Assembly (NCBI GenBank): GCA_003152015.1
Contig: PLZF01000042.1
Coordinates: 1 to 35,431 of the forward strand
Length of the DNA: 35,431 nt
Origin: Acidimicrobiaceae bacterium
GTDB taxonomy: Bacteria > Actinomycetota > Acidimicrobiia > Acidimicrobiales > RAAP-2
Direction: 5' to 3'
The notes below the pieces were generated by a model, which searched no databases, was not told the DNA's origin, and saw nothing but the letters and a program-made list of their open reading frames with translations. Numbering within the stretch: the stretch's first letter is position 1; each line of letters begins with the position of its first letter. A program made the position numbers and the translations under genes. Below, one piece after another: positions 22,245 through 30,807 of this stretch.

Positions 22245-23237
22245 GTGCGGATCGGTGTATTGACGGGCGGCGGTGACTGCCCAGGACTGAATGCCGCAAT
22301 CCGTGCCGTCGTGCGGGTCGCGGCATCCGCCAACGACGACATCATTGGGTTTCACCACGGTTGGCGAGGTGTCGTGGACGGAGCCGCTTCACCGCTGACG
22401 ACGGCCGAAACGAAAGGCATTCTGCAACGCGGAGGTACCATCCTTGGTACCGCCCGATACCATCCTGACGAGCATGAGGGCGGCACACGAGCGGTGCTTG
22501 CGACCGTCGAACAGGCCGGGCTCCATGCCCTCATTGTCCTGGGCGGGGACGGGACTCTTGGCTCCGCGAAACGGCTCGCTGATGCCGGCGTGTCGATCGT
22601 CGGGATCCCAAAGACCATTGACAATGACGTGTCGGGAACGAAACGATGCATCGGCTTCGACACCGCCATGGCGACGGCCGCAGAGGCCATTGACAGGGTG
22701 CAGACCACCGGTGAGAGCCACGACCAACTGATGGTTGTTGAGGTGATGGGCCGGACGACCGGATGGCTGGCAGTCTGTGCCGGAATCGCAGCCGGCGCGG
22801 ATGCGATCTGTCTTCCCGAAAAACCGACCGATCTCGATGAGCTGGCGAAGGCCATCCAACGACGTCACGACGCAGGATCCTCTTCCTCCATCGTGGTCGT
22901 GGCGGAGGGGGCTCTGTTCCAGGGCCCGAACGGCTCGTCCGAGGGATCGGCGGGAACGATGGTCTCGACAGGCCTCGCCAAGCGCACAGGCTACGAGACC
23001 CGGTTGACCGTCCTCGGACACATCCAGCGCGGCGGCACGCCAACGGCATACGACAGGCTGCTGGCGACGAACTTCGGCGTCGCCGCAATCGAGGCGGTCC
23101 ATTCCAAGGCATTCGGAACGATGGTCTCCGTCGTTGATGAAGAAGTCGAACTTGTATCACTCGATGACGTGGCCGCGGGCGCACGTCAGGTGCCGTCGAC
23201 GCTCCTCGAAGTGGCAGGTCGCCTGACCGTGGGATGA
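22245..23237 (+). CDS. pfkA: 6-phosphofructokinase, actinobacterial mixed-type (PfkA family)
   Basis: The 330-residue protein begins VRIGVLTGGGDCPGLNAAIR and has ALIVLGGDGTLGSAKRLADA near 90-110, GIPKTIDNDVSGTKRCIGFD, MGRTTGWLAV, ICLPEKPTDL and LGHIQRGGTPTAYDRLLA. It keeps Gly in GGDGT, as in ATP enzymes, but has Lys in PKTIDND, as in many PPi enzymes. Streptomyces ATP-dependent PFKs share this combination, so ATP is the likelier donor. It phosphorylates fructose 6-phosphate at the committed step of glycolysis. The GTG at 22245 follows GGAGG at 22236-22240; an upstream frame from 22056 is rejected. The box at 22169 suggests hypoxic induction. Confidence 0.92.
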   Translation: MRIGVLTGGGDCPGLNAAIRAVVRVAASANDDIIGFHHGWRGVVDGAASPLTTAETKGILQRGGTILGTARYHPDEHEGGTRAVLATVEQAGLHALIVLGGDGTLGSAKRLADAGVSIVGIPKTIDNDVSGTKRCIGFDTAMATAAEAIDRVQTTGESHDQLMVVEVMGRTTGWLAVCAGIAAGADAICLPEKPTDLDELAKAIQRRHDAGSSSSIVVVAEGALFQGPNGSSEGSAGTMVSTGLAKRTGYETRLTVLGHIQRGGTPTAYDRLLATNFGVAAIEAVHSKAFGTMVSVVDEEVELVSLDDVAAGARQVPSTLLEVAGRLTVG

Positions 23238-23719
23238 CTTCGCCGGCGGCAAGAAGGGACCACTGGTGAGGACGATGCCACGCTCTGGGTCCAGATGCTG
23301 GTGAGCAAGATCGAAGACCGACGAGGAGGGCAAGTGGTCGTGCTCGTCCACACCGGCTCGAGGCTGCCCCACCGGGCCGGTATCGGCGCGGGTGTCGGGT
23401 CATGGACGTGTCGCGCCATGGCGGCATGGCCCTCATGTGACCCATCGGGCAATGAGACGCTCCAACTCCGTCCGGGACTATTCCAGGTCGCTGCGGATTC
23501 GATCGTCCCTGTCCTCGCCGCCTTCGGCGTCGCCTGGGAAGGCGGAACTCTGGGAGGGATAGTCCACAGGTCTGCGGGCAACTCTTCGGGACAGCGAGGA
23601 CCCCCGGCCTCTTGCGGGCCTGTTGGCCAGCCGATTGCGGGGCGGCTCGCCTGCGGTAGGCGGGTCGGGCGTAATGTCCCTCTGCTCAGCTGACCCACCG
23701 ATGCGACAGATCTTGAAGA
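23238..23719. other. no recognisable gene between pfkA and DUF779
   Basis: Open frames exist on both strands (for example 23295-23693 plus, with RGGQVVVLVHTGSRLP near its start), but no family is recognised and the composition is Ser/Gly/Arg-rich. There is no clear ribosome site and no T-rich hairpin between the converging genes. It may be an old gene remnant. Confidence 0.35.
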
Positions 23720-24091
23720 TCAGTCCCCCAAGGCGGCCAGTTCGTCCGACCCGAACACCCGGGACCTGATACTGAAGTGCTGGTCATCGCCAGCTGGCAG
23801 CGAGAAGCCCTCCGGGGCTCCTTCGCCCACATCGACGATGAGTTGGGTGTGCTTCCACACGTCATATTGGCGCCCGTCGATGTAGAAGGGGCAATCGCCC
23901 ACTGCGCCTAGCAGCACGTCATGGTCACCGATCACGAACTCCCCGTCTTCGAAGCACATCGGAAGGCTCCCATCGCAGCACCCACCTGACTGGAAGAACA
24001 TGATCGGTCCCCGTTTGGCCACCAGTTGCACGATCGCTTCGAGCGCGGCAGGGGTGGCGATCACCCGCGGCACGGTCCTGTCCTCTTCCAT
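23720..24091 (-). CDS. DUF779 protein, aldehyde dehydrogenase partner
   Basis: The 123-residue protein reads VPRVIATPAALEAIVQLVAK, then GPIMFFQSGGCCDGSLPMCF, DHDVLLGAVGDCPFYIDGRQ, and LIVDVGEGAPEGFSLP with a final FSIRSRVF. This is the DUF779 pattern with the conserved CCDGSxPMC cluster. DUF779 proteins lie next to acetaldehyde dehydrogenases in many actinobacteria and proteobacteria, as here, 17 bp downstream of the aldehyde dehydrogenase on the same strand. The exact role is unknown; a metal or redox helper is possible. The ATG at 24091 was chosen by family length; the open frame extends upstream to 24328 but overlaps the dehydrogenase. Confidence 0.85.
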   Translation of the reverse strand: MEEDRTVPRVIATPAALEAIVQLVAKRGPIMFFQSGGCCDGSLPMCFEDGEFVIGDHDVLLGAVGDCPFYIDGRQYDVWKHTQLIVDVGEGAPEGFSLPAGDDQHFSIRSRVFGSDELAALGD

Positions 24092-24108
24092 GCTCAGCGA
24101 CTTGCCAC

Positions 24109-25677
24109 TCAGAAGAATCCGAGCGGCTGGGTACTGTAGCTGACCAGGAGGTTCTTGGTCTGTGAGTAGTGCTCCAACATCATCTGATGATTCTCCCGGC
24201 CGACGCCCGAGATCTTGTAGCCACCAAAAGCCGCTCCGGCGGGATAGAGGTGGTAGCAGTTGGTCCACACCCGGCCCGCTTTGATAGCCCGGCCCATCCG
24301 ATAGGCGAGATTGCCGTTGCGAGTCCACACACCGGCGCCTAAGCCGTAGAGGGTGTCATTGGCGATGGCCACCGCGTCCGCCTCGTCGCTGAACGTCGTG
24401 ACGGCGAGAACAGGACCGAAGATCTCCTCTTGGAACACCCGCATCTTGTTGTGGCCCTTCAACACCGTCGGCTCGAAGTAGTAGCCCCCATCGAGGTCGC
24501 CGCCAACTTGGGTGCGCTGCCCCCCGATCAGGCACTCGGCGCCTTCTTGACGGCCAATGTCAACATAGGAAGCAATCTTCTCGATCTGCTGGCTCGAGAC
24601 CTGAGGTCCGATCATGGTGGCCGGGTCGAGCGGATTGCCCTGTGTGATCAATCGGATCCGGTCGAGAGCTCGCTCCATGAATCGGTCGTAGATCGACTCG
24701 TGGATCAACGCGCGCGAGGGACAGGTGCAGACCTCTCCCTTGTTGAACGCGTACAACACCAGACCCTCGATCGCCTTGTCGAGGAACTCGTCGTCCTCAT
24801 CCATCACGTCGGCGAAGAAGATGTTGGGACACTTGCCACCGAGCTCCACGGTGGAGGGGATGATGTTCTCTGCGGCGTACTGCATGATCAGCCGCCCGGT
24901 GGTGGTCTCGCCGGTGAAGCCGATCTTGGCGATGCGCGGGCTGGAAGCCAGGGCCTTGCCGATCTCACCGCCCGGACCGGTCACAATGTTGATGACACCG
25001 GGTGGCACCACGTCCGCGATCACCTCGGCCAGCTTCAGGATCGACCACGGGGTGGGCGACGCGGGCTTGACCACCGTGCAGTTGCCTGCGGCCAGCGCAG
25101 GGGCGATCTTCCAGGCGGCCATCAGGAGGGGGAAGTTGAACGGGATGATCTGCCCCACCACGCCGAGTGGCTCATGGAAGTGGTAGGCGACGGTGTCTTT
25201 GTCGATCTCCGTAGAGCGGCCCTCAAGCGATCGGGTGGCACCGGCGAAGTAGCGGAAGTGATCCACGGCCAAGGGGATGTCGGCGGCGAAAGTTTCCCGT
25301 ACCGGCTTCCCGTTCTCCCACGATTCCGCGACCGCCAGCATCTCGAGGTTGGCTTCGATGGCATCGGCAATGCGATTGAGGACCGCTGCTCGCTCGGTGA
25401 GCGAACTCTCTCCCCACGCATCCTTGGCCCGATGGGCGGCATCAAGCGCCAGCTCGACGTCTGCCGGTGTCGACTTGGCCACCTCGCAGAAGGGCTTACC
25501 GTTGACCGGGCTGACGTTCGCCATGTACTGCCCTTCAACTGGGGCGATCCAGGCTCCCCCAATGAAGTTCTCGTAGCGGGGCTTCACCTCGACCACGCTG
25601 CCCGGGCGACCGGGCGCCACAAAGGGAGCAGCCACTTGAGGCTTGTCTGTTGCTTCTGCTTCTGTCGTAAGGGCCAT
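24109..25677 (-). CDS. NAD-dependent aldehyde dehydrogenase (acetaldehyde type)
   Basis: This 522-residue aldehyde dehydrogenase has [20 protein letters not shown] (Asn181), [40 protein letters not shown] (Glu278) and [13 protein letters not shown] (catalytic Cys317). It closes with [11 protein letters not shown] and [16 protein letters not shown]. The GEVCTCPSR signature and the DUF779 neighbour mark the ExaC/AldB-like acetaldehyde dehydrogenases, which oxidise aldehydes to acids with NAD+. A GGAGGA ribosome site precedes the ATG at 25677. A DosR-like box (25801-25820, reading toward this gene) lies 124 bp upstream. An N-terminal ~30-residue extension ([19 protein letters not shown]) is slightly longer than usual. 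Confidence 0.93.
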   Translation of the reverse strand: MALTTEAEATDKPQVAAPFVAPGRPGSVVEVKPRYENFIGGAWIAPVEGQYMANVSPVNGKPFCEVAKSTPADVELALDAAHRAKDAWGESSLTERAAVLNRIADAIEANLEMLAVAESWENGKPVRETFAADIPLAVDHFRYFAGATRSLEGRSTEIDKDTVAYHFHEPLGVVGQIIPFNFPLLMAAWKIAPALAAGNCTVVKPASPTPWSILKLAEVIADVVPPGVINIVTGPGGEIGKALASSPRIAKIGFTGETTTGRLIMQYAAENIIPSTVELGGKCPNIFFADVMDEDDEFLDKAIEGLVLYAFNKGEVCTCPSRALIHESIYDRFMERALDRIRLITQGNPLDPATMIGPQVSSQQIEKIASYVDIGRQEGAECLIGGQRTQVGGDLDGGYYFEPTVLKGHNKMRVFQEEIFGPVLAVTTFSDEADAVAIANDTLYGLGAGVWTRNGNLAYRMGRAIKAGRVWTNCYHLYPAGAAFGGYKISGVGRENHQMMLEHYSQTKNLLVSYSTQPLGFF

Positions 25678-25800
25678 GTCTTCCTCCAGCTATTGGTTCG
25701 ACCAGTGGGTTCGGATGGAACGGATCATTTCGAGAACCGACTTCTGACCACCAACGCTTCACTGTTCTACATTCAGGTTAAGGAGAGCGGGAGGTCCGGG

Positions 25801-25820
25801 AGTAGGGCCGAAGGTCACAA
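25801..25820 (-). promoter_or_regulatory. DosR/DevR-like box, aldehyde dehydrogenase side
   Basis: Read on the minus strand it is TTGTGACCTTCGGCCCTACT, with GTGAC-N6-CCCTA spacing as in the CODH box. It is 26 bp from a second copy facing the alcohol dehydrogenase, making a paired divergent control region. Confidence 0.65.
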
Positions 25821-25846
25821 GGCATGCACCCGCCGGCCTCATTCCG

Positions 25847-25866
25847 AAAGGACCTTCGGCCCTGGA
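25847..25866 (+). promoter_or_regulatory. DosR/DevR-like box, alcohol dehydrogenase side
   Basis: AAAGGACCTTCGGCCCTGGA points toward the alcohol dehydrogenase 178 bp downstream. The core GGACCTTCGGCCCT is nearly identical to the copy at 25801-25820 on the other strand. Confidence 0.65.
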
Positions 25867-25885
25867 CAGGCAATAGCCGATCGCC

Positions 25886-25916
25886 CACCATGAGGCAGGG
25901 CAACATCCTCATGGTG
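25886..25916. promoter_or_regulatory. 10-bp inverted repeat in the alcohol dehydrogenase leader
   Basis: CACCATGAGG (25886-25895), an 11-nt loop, then CCTCATGGTG (25907-25916) make a perfect 10-bp stem. It lies between the DosR-like box and the ADH start, so it is probably in the 5' leader. No T-run follows. It could be an operator or an RNA structure. Confidence 0.6.
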
Positions 25917-26044
25917 TTGATGGCAAGAGCAGATTGCGGGACGATTGGGAGAACCATGGTGAAGCAGTCGACGGTGCCTACATGCGGTGTTCGGAGCGGA
26001 TCAGGCCAGGTGAGCCGACCGAGTCTGGAGCGACGGAGTCGATC

Positions 26045-27070
26045 ATGACTTCCGATTCCATGAAGGCCTGGGTGGTGGACGCGCCCGGGCCGATCGACTC
26101 CAAGCCCCTGCGGCGCGTCGAGCGCGGGCTCCCCATCCCGGGCCCTGGCCAGGTGCGGGTGCATGTGCGGGTCTGCGGGGTCTGCCGCACCGATCTGCAC
26201 CTAGCCGAAGGGGACCTCACCCCCAAACACCCCCTGGTCATACCCGGTCATGAAGTGGTCGGCGTTGTCGACGAGCTCGGAGCCGGATGCACCCGCTTCG
26301 GCATGGGGGATCGGGTGGGTGTGCCATGGCTGGCCAGCGCATGCGGAATCTGCCGATACTGCCTCGAATGTCGGGAGAACTTGTGCACCGACCCCCGGTT
26401 CACCGGCTGGGATGTCGACGGGGGCTATGCCGAGTTCGTGGTGGTCAACGAAGGATTCGCCTACCCCGTTCCCGATGTATTTGCCGACGAGGAAGCGGCG
26501 CCACTCCTCTGTGCGGGGATCATCGGTTACCGAGCCCTCCGACGTTCGCAGTTGCCCGAGGGGGGCCGACTCGGAATCTACGGATTCGGGGGTTCGGCCC
26601 ACATCACCGCCCAGATCGCCATGGCCGAAGGGGCCAGGGTGCATGTGATGACCCGGGCGCCCGAAGCCCGCAAGCTTGCGCTCGAACTGGGTGCGGCCAG
26701 TGCCGGTGACGCCGATGCCCCTCCCCCTGAGCCGCTCGACGCCGCCATCCTCTTCGCACCGGTGGGCACCCTGGTGCTGCCCGCTCTGGAGGCGCTCGAT
26801 CGTGGCGGCACGTTGGCCATCGCCGGCATCCACCTGACGGACATTCCTACCCTCAACTACGCGAGGCATCTCTTCGAAGAGCGGACACTGTGCAGCGTGA
26901 CGGCAAACACCCGTCAGGACGGGAACAAGTTCCTCGAAATCGCCGCCCGCATTCCCGTGCGCGTCACCACAACGGCGTATGGGCTCGAACGGGCTGATCA
27001 GGCACTCGCCGACCTCGCCCACGATCGGGTGAATGGTGCTGCCGTGCTGGTCAATGGGTCCGGATGGTGA
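26045..27070 (+). CDS. zinc-dependent alcohol dehydrogenase
   Basis: The 341-residue medium-chain dehydrogenase has catalytic-zinc residues Cys44 ([10 protein letters not shown]), His69-Glu70 (PGHEVVGVV) and a later Cys in [10 protein letters not shown]. Structural-zinc cysteines are at 100, 103, 106 and 114 ([16 protein letters not shown]). The nucleotide-binding region is [20 protein letters not shown]. Similar proteins include bacterial AdhA-type zinc-binding alcohol dehydrogenases that interconvert ethanol and acetaldehyde. The ATG at 26045 is the simplest start; a second ATG at 26060 begins the conserved MKAWV strand. It is divergent from the aldehyde dehydrogenase, with two DosR-like boxes and a hairpin in the shared region, so joint control is likely. 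Substrate is inference. Confidence 0.92.
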   Translation: MTSDSMKAWVVDAPGPIDSKPLRRVERGLPIPGPGQVRVHVRVCGVCRTDLHLAEGDLTPKHPLVIPGHEVVGVVDELGAGCTRFGMGDRVGVPWLASACGICRYCLECRENLCTDPRFTGWDVDGGYAEFVVVNEGFAYPVPDVFADEEAAPLLCAGIIGYRALRRSQLPEGGRLGIYGFGGSAHITAQIAMAEGARVHVMTRAPEARKLALELGAASAGDADAPPPEPLDAAILFAPVGTLVLPALEALDRGGTLAIAGIHLTDIPTLNYARHLFEERTLCSVTANTRQDGNKFLEIAARIPVRVTTTAYGLERADQALADLAHDRVNGAAVLVNGSGW

Positions 27071-27092
27071 CGGCACCCTCGCACCTGGCCGA

Positions 27093-27112
27093 TTAAGGAC
27101 ATTCGGGCCTGG
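27093..27112 (+). promoter_or_regulatory. DosR/DevR-like box upstream of the M50 protease
   Basis: TTAAGGACATTCGGGCCTGG is 33 bp before the likely ATG at 27146. It has AGGAC-N6-GCCT, one substitution in the right half. It falls just after the alcohol dehydrogenase stop, in a non-coding gap. Confidence 0.55.
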
Positions 27113-27145
27113 TCCGGGTCAGCGATCCCGAACACGGTGGAACGT

Positions 27146-27959
27146 ATGACAAGCGAAGACAGCACGTCGCACGGCGTCGATTCGAGAACAGAAGGTCCAA
27201 AACGGACAAGTCCACACGCGCCCGTCGCCCGGCGCCGGCCACGGACACAGCATCCCGATCGGTCGAGTAGCGGGGATCTCCATCCGCCTCCATTGGACCT
27301 TCTTCCTGTTGGTCGCCTTTGCCATGGTCGTCGATTGGAGCATGGGAGAGGCCACTGTGGTGGTCGGCCTTGCCTGGATTGTTGCTCTCTTCACTTCGGT
27401 CGTCGCCCACGAAATCGCTCACTGCATCGTGGCCCGACGACGTGGCGCCCGTGTCCTCGGTATCGTTCTCTTTCCCCTGGGAGGACTGTCCCGACTCGAT
27501 GCGATGCCAAAGGCGCCCGGCGACGAATTGGCCGTGGCCATCGCCGGCCCTCTGGCCAGCCTTGCCATCGGCGTGCTCCTCCTTGCGGCAGGCCTGCTGG
27601 CCGGAGCACATGTGTGGACGCCGACCCTGTTCGTCGGCAGCTGGTGGGCTCGGTCGGGTTGGCTGAACCTGCTGCTTGGGGCATTCAATCTGCTGCCCGC
27701 CCTCCCCATGGACGGTGGGAGGGTGATTCGTGCCGTGCCGGCGCGCCATCGGAGCAACCTCGACGCGACACTTCTCGCCGGCCGGATCGCTCGTTACACC
27801 GGCGTGGCCATGGTCGCGGTTGGATTCCTCTACGACGTCTGGCTCGGGCTGATCGGCATCTTCGTACTCATGGGGGCGAGTGCAGAGGAGCAAGCCGCTC
27901 GGCACTCGGCTCGCTCCGAAGGGCACTCTGCCGGTCGGGGTATCGATTCCATCGGTTGA
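27146..27959 (+). pseudogene. M50 (site-2-type) membrane metalloprotease, apparent 5' frameshift
   Basis: The main body reads HSIPIGRVAGISIRLHWTFF and then membrane segments with the zinc motif VVAHEIAHCIVARRRGARV (HExxH), plus NLLPALPMDGGRVIRAVPAR with the NxxPxxPxDGG second ligand site. That is a site-2-protease family core, related to Rv2625c-like proteins of the mycobacterial dormancy regulon but lacking their C-terminal CBS domains. In its own frame there is no ATG or GTG before the GRVAG strand, and a stop lies at 27147. The ATG at 27146 opens another frame (MTSEDSTSHGVDSRTEGPKR) that would join the core after one extra base near 27215-27245. Either a frameshift, a sequencing error or a non-canonical start (TTG at 27309, losing the first strand) must be assumed. 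Confidence 0.75.
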
Positions 27960-27998
27960 GCCGGGTCGAGGATTGAGGTGGGTCGCCGACCGGTGACC

Positions 27999-28018
27999 TT
28001 GGGACATTTGGCCCTAGT
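27999..28018 (+). promoter_or_regulatory. DosR/DevR-like box upstream of the PPOX protein
   Basis: TTGGGACATTTGGCCCTAGT ends 35 bp before the ATG at 28054. It matches TTSGGGAC on the left half exactly and has the N6-CCCTA right half. It is among the clearest copies in the window. Confidence 0.7.
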
Positions 28019-28053
28019 CGTCCCCACATCGATCCGTCAGCGTCCTCAGTGTG

Positions 28054-28506
28054 ATGGCTGACAATCAATCTGATGTGACGATCCTCACCCGAGCGGAGTG
28101 TCTCAGGCTCTTGGCCCAGGCCTCCATCGGTCGGATTGGCGCGTGCATCGGCGCGCTACCGGTCATCCTCCCGGTCCATTTCGCGATCTATGGGGAGTCC
28201 GTGCTCTTTCGAACCATCCCCGGTACGAAGCTCGACGCCGCCACTATCGGTGCCGTGGTCGCCTTTCAGGCCGACGCGTATGAACCACTCGGCGGCACCG
28301 GATGGAGCGTTCTGCTCCAGGGGGTCGCCTCGGCGGTGAGCGACGAGGAGGGGAATACCCTGGCAAGGTCCGTCCCGATCAGATCCTGGGTGGGGATGGA
28401 GTCGAAAAATCGCCTCGTGCGCATCGGAGTGGCCAACGTCAGTGGACGCCAGTTCCGCATCGCCGGCGAGGGGCCGCCGGTGGAGTTTCCCGGAGCGCCC
28501 CGTTGA
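28054..28506 (+). CDS. pyridoxamine 5'-phosphate oxidase-like flavin-binding protein
   Basis: The 150-residue PPOX-fold protein reads LTRAECLRLLAQASIGRIGA, then ALPVILPVHFAIYGESVLFR, TIPGTKLDAATIGAVVAFQA and GWSVLLQGVASAV. The pattern of the split-barrel family (IGRIGxxxGxxPxVxPVxFxxxxxxIxFRTxxGTKL) is clear. Such proteins bind FMN, F420 or heme; related ones such as Rv3129 belong to the M. tuberculosis DosR regulon. GTG 28051 or ATG 28054 may start it; no ribosome site is evident, so translation may be leaderless. A DosR-like box 35 bp upstream supports hypoxic control. The substrate is unknown. Confidence 0.85.
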   Translation: MADNQSDVTILTRAECLRLLAQASIGRIGACIGALPVILPVHFAIYGESVLFRTIPGTKLDAATIGAVVAFQADAYEPLGGTGWSVLLQGVASAVSDEEGNTLARSVPIRSWVGMESKNRLVRIGVANVSGRQFRIAGEGPPVEFPGAPR

Positions 28507-28563
28507 ACGGATCCCCCTGAACCGCCGGACCTGCCAACGTAGTGGAAGCCCAGTTCGCAACCC

Positions 28564-29169
28564 CTATACCTCTTTCACCACCGCGTACCAGATCCGGTGA
28601 GCCACTCCCTCGATAGCCTCGCCCATCCGGGCGTAACGCCGGTACAGCTCGCGTCGGCCGGCCACCTCACGGATGTCATGGATCTGGAGGAGGGCTGACA
28701 TAGCCCGGCGGTAGACGTGTTCAAGGGCTCGCTCCTGGCGAACGGCTGCGTCGGCGCATTCGGTGGCCCGGTCGGGATCGGAAGCGAGGCCTGGGAAGGC
28801 CTGCACAAGGTCTCGAACCCCCAGCGCCACCAGGTCAGCCATTTCGGCCATCGGGGGATCCGGGGCCATGCTTACGAGCTCTGCTTCGCGGACCAGGTTC
28901 TTTGCTGAATTGAGGACCGCGTCGAGCCGTTCGGAGATCTCGTAGATGTCCTCGGGGCTGATCGGCGTCACGAACGCATGTTTCACAGCAATAAGTACCT
29001 CACGGGCGGCCAAGTCCCCTTCGTGCTCAATGGCATGAAGCGCGGCACCCTGAGAAAAATCGCCCTTCGACCAGGCACAAAGCGCGTCCATGCCTCTGAC
29101 GGTGACATCGCCCTGGTGGGCCAAGAGCCCGAGCAGGTCGGGGGTCTCTGGCAGGAACCACCGTCTCAT
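28564..29169 (-). CDS. PhoU-like DUF47 phosphate transport accessory protein
   Basis: This 201-residue helical protein contains LLAHQGDVTVRGMDALCAWS, HAIEHEGDLAAREVLIAVKH, FVTPISPEDIYEISERLDAV and LNSAKNLVREAELV, the DUF47 (YkaA/PhoU-like) pattern with ExxxD metal sites. These proteins accompany PiT transporters and likely control them. The ATG at 29169 overlaps the PiT stop by 4 bp (ATGA) and a GGAGGTGGG ribosome site precedes it. An upstream frame to 29238 lies inside the PiT gene and is not used. Confidence 0.9.
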   Translation of the reverse strand: MRRWFLPETPDLLGLLAHQGDVTVRGMDALCAWSKGDFSQGAALHAIEHEGDLAAREVLIAVKHAFVTPISPEDIYEISERLDAVLNSAKNLVREAELVSMAPDPPMAEMADLVALGVRDLVQAFPGLASDPDRATECADAAVRQERALEHVYRRAMSALLQIHDIREVAGRRELYRRYARMGEAIEGVAHRIWYAVVKEV

Positions 29170-30164
29170 CCGACCCACCTCCACACCACTAGGAACAGGG
29201 CGCCCAGCCCCCCGCTGACAGGCAGCGTGACCAGCCACGCCAACCCGATCTCACCGACCACCGCCCAGCGTACGTGGCGCCATCGCTCTCCCGACCCCAC
29301 GCCGACCACCGCGGGCGCCACAACGTCAGTGGTACTGACCGGGGCACCAGCCAGCGAGGCAGCCAACACGATCAATCCCGACGAGCCTTGACTGACCAGT
29401 CCGTCCAATGATCGGATGCGGTAAATGCGCCGTCCGAGGGTGCGAACCACGCGCCACCCTCCAAGCAGGGTCCCGAAGGTCAAGAGGAGAGCAGACGCGA
29501 GCGCCACCCAGAAGGGCACCGCGAAGCGCGAGAGGTGGCCACCGGCAACCAGTGCCGCTGTCATCAAGCCCATGGTCTTCTGCGCATCATTGGAACCATG
29601 GGCGAAGGCCAGCCCGCCTGAGGCCACCAGTTCGCCATGACGTACCGGCTTTTCGACCAACCGACTGGCTCGTCGGAGCGCCCGCCGTGCAAGCCGGATG
29701 CCGACCATGGCCAGCGGTACCACGATCGCCGAAGAGAAGAAGAGCCACAAGAGCGATCCGAACACGCCGACGGGGCGCAGACCATCGAGCCCCCCCCAGC
29801 GCACGGCACTGAGGCCGCCGTCGGCCAGTGCCGCCCCGGCCAAGGCTCCGACGAGGCAATGGCCTGAACTGCATGGGAGGCCCCACCACAGAGTGACCAG
29901 GCTCCATGCCAGGGCGCCAAGAACTGCGGAGGCCAGCACTTCCAGCATCTGATCGACCGGGACGAGGACGATTCCGCCGATGGTGGCAGCCACAGCGGTG
30001 CCGACGGCAAGGGCGCCGATGACGTGCAACACGGCGGCAAAGACAACCGCCGGACCGGGACGTATGGCACCGGTGACGACAGGAGCAGCAATGGCATTCC
30101 CGGCGTCATGGACGCCGTTCACCACCGCGAAGGCCGCCGCGAGCACCACCACCACCACGAGCAC
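29166..30164 (-). CDS. pit: PiT-family inorganic phosphate transporter
   Basis: The 332-residue integral membrane protein has about ten helices and the two PiT signature repeats GVHDAGNAIAAPVVTGAI near the N-terminus and LAFAHGSNDAQKTMGLMTAA in the second half. A third conserved stretch is GLPCSSGHCLVGALAGAALA. It should import phosphate (or metal-phosphate) with H+ or Na+. The GTG at 30164 is the only start after an in-frame TGA and has GAGAGGA upstream. It is co-transcribed with the DUF47 gene. It is shorter than PiT proteins with a long central loop, typical of the compact bacterial subtype. Confidence 0.93.
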   Translation of the reverse strand: MLVVVVVLAAAFAVVNGVHDAGNAIAAPVVTGAIRPGPAVVFAAVLHVIGALAVGTAVAATIGGIVLVPVDQMLEVLASAVLGALAWSLVTLWWGLPCSSGHCLVGALAGAALADGGLSAVRWGGLDGLRPVGVFGSLLWLFFSSAIVVPLAMVGIRLARRALRRASRLVEKPVRHGELVASGGLAFAHGSNDAQKTMGLMTAALVAGGHLSRFAVPFWVALASALLLTFGTLLGGWRVVRTLGRRIYRIRSLDGLVSQGSSGLIVLAASLAGAPVSTTDVVAPAVVGVGSGERWRHVRWAVVGEIGLAWLVTLPVSGGLGALFLVVWRWVG

Positions 30165-30253
30165 CGACCGATCCTCTCATGACACTCCCGTTGCGCCTGC
30201 AGTTGAGCCAGCCGCTGTGGGACTCTGCCTGCCCTCGATGAACGGCCCAGACC

Positions 30254-30412
30254 CTAGCCCTCGGTCAGCTCCCTGACCTCGGTCAACCGATGCTCGAGGC
30301 TGCGAATCTCTTCATCGAGCACGTCCCTTGTGACCAGACGGTGTTCCAATGCCTCCACCCGCCGTTCGAGCTCATCGATCCGGTTCACCGAGGCTTCCTT
30401 GTCAACTGGCAT
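30254..30412 (-). CDS. small coiled-coil protein upstream of pit
   Basis: From the ATG at 30412, behind a near-ideal GGAGGAGG site, 52 residues form one long charged helix: NRIDELERRVEALEHRLVTR then DVLDEEIRSLEHRLTEVREL. Heptad-spaced Leu/Val/Ile indicate a coiled coil. There is no family I can name. It ends about 90 bp before the pit start on the same strand and may be co-transcribed. The strong ribosome site is the main reason to call it real. Confidence 0.6.
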   Translation of the reverse strand: MPVDKEASVNRIDELERRVEALEHRLVTRDVLDEEIRSLEHRLTEVRELTEG

Positions 30413-30488
30413 TCCGTACCTCCTCCAACTCGTCCTTAACAATTGGTAATTGGACCCTGCTCGAGCGCCCTACCGCACGGGTCAACGC

Positions 30489-30719
30489 TCAGGAGGCCAA
30501 ATGGAATCGTGCGCGTCCCTGCTCCCGAATGCCTGCGGGATGACAGACCCGGCTGGCAACGAAGGCATGGGCCCGCTCGCACGCCTCGCTCACCGATGCG
30601 CCACCGGCGAAGCTGCTCAGCGCGACAGTCACGGCGCCCTCTGCGACGCTCGGATCGTGGGGACATTGCCGCTGCGCCCAATCCCGCACGACCCCAGCCA
30701 GTGCAATTTCGTTATCCAC
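30489..30719 (-). CDS. small hypothetical protein downstream of a DosR-like box
   Basis: The GTG at 30719 follows AGGAGG by seven bases and gives a 76-residue, mostly helical protein: VDNEIALAGVVRDWAQRQCP, then AEGAVTVALSSFAGGASVSE and ACERAHAFVASRVCHPA. I do not recognise the family. A DosR-like box (30765-30784) lies 45 bp upstream and reads toward it, so it may be a small hypoxia-induced protein. The GC3 pattern supports coding. An alternative GTG at 30728 sits on the ribosome site and is less likely. Confidence 0.55.
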   Translation of the reverse strand: MDNEIALAGVVRDWAQRQCPHDPSVAEGAVTVALSSFAGGASVSEACERAHAFVASRVCHPAGIREQGRARFHLAS

Positions 30720-30764
30720 TTGAACCACCTCCTGCTACGACCGTATGACGACTGCGTGGCAGAT

Positions 30765-30784
30765 GGCAGGGCCAAAGGTCCCGA
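30765..30784 (-). promoter_or_regulatory. DosR/DevR-like box facing the 76-residue ORF
   Basis: On the minus strand it reads TCGGGACCTTTGGCCCTGCC, with the full GGGAC-N6-CCCT core. It is 23 bp from the opposite-facing copy at 30808. Confidence 0.68.
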
Positions 30785-30807
30785 CCAGGGATCTCCTGAG
30801 CAAGCCA

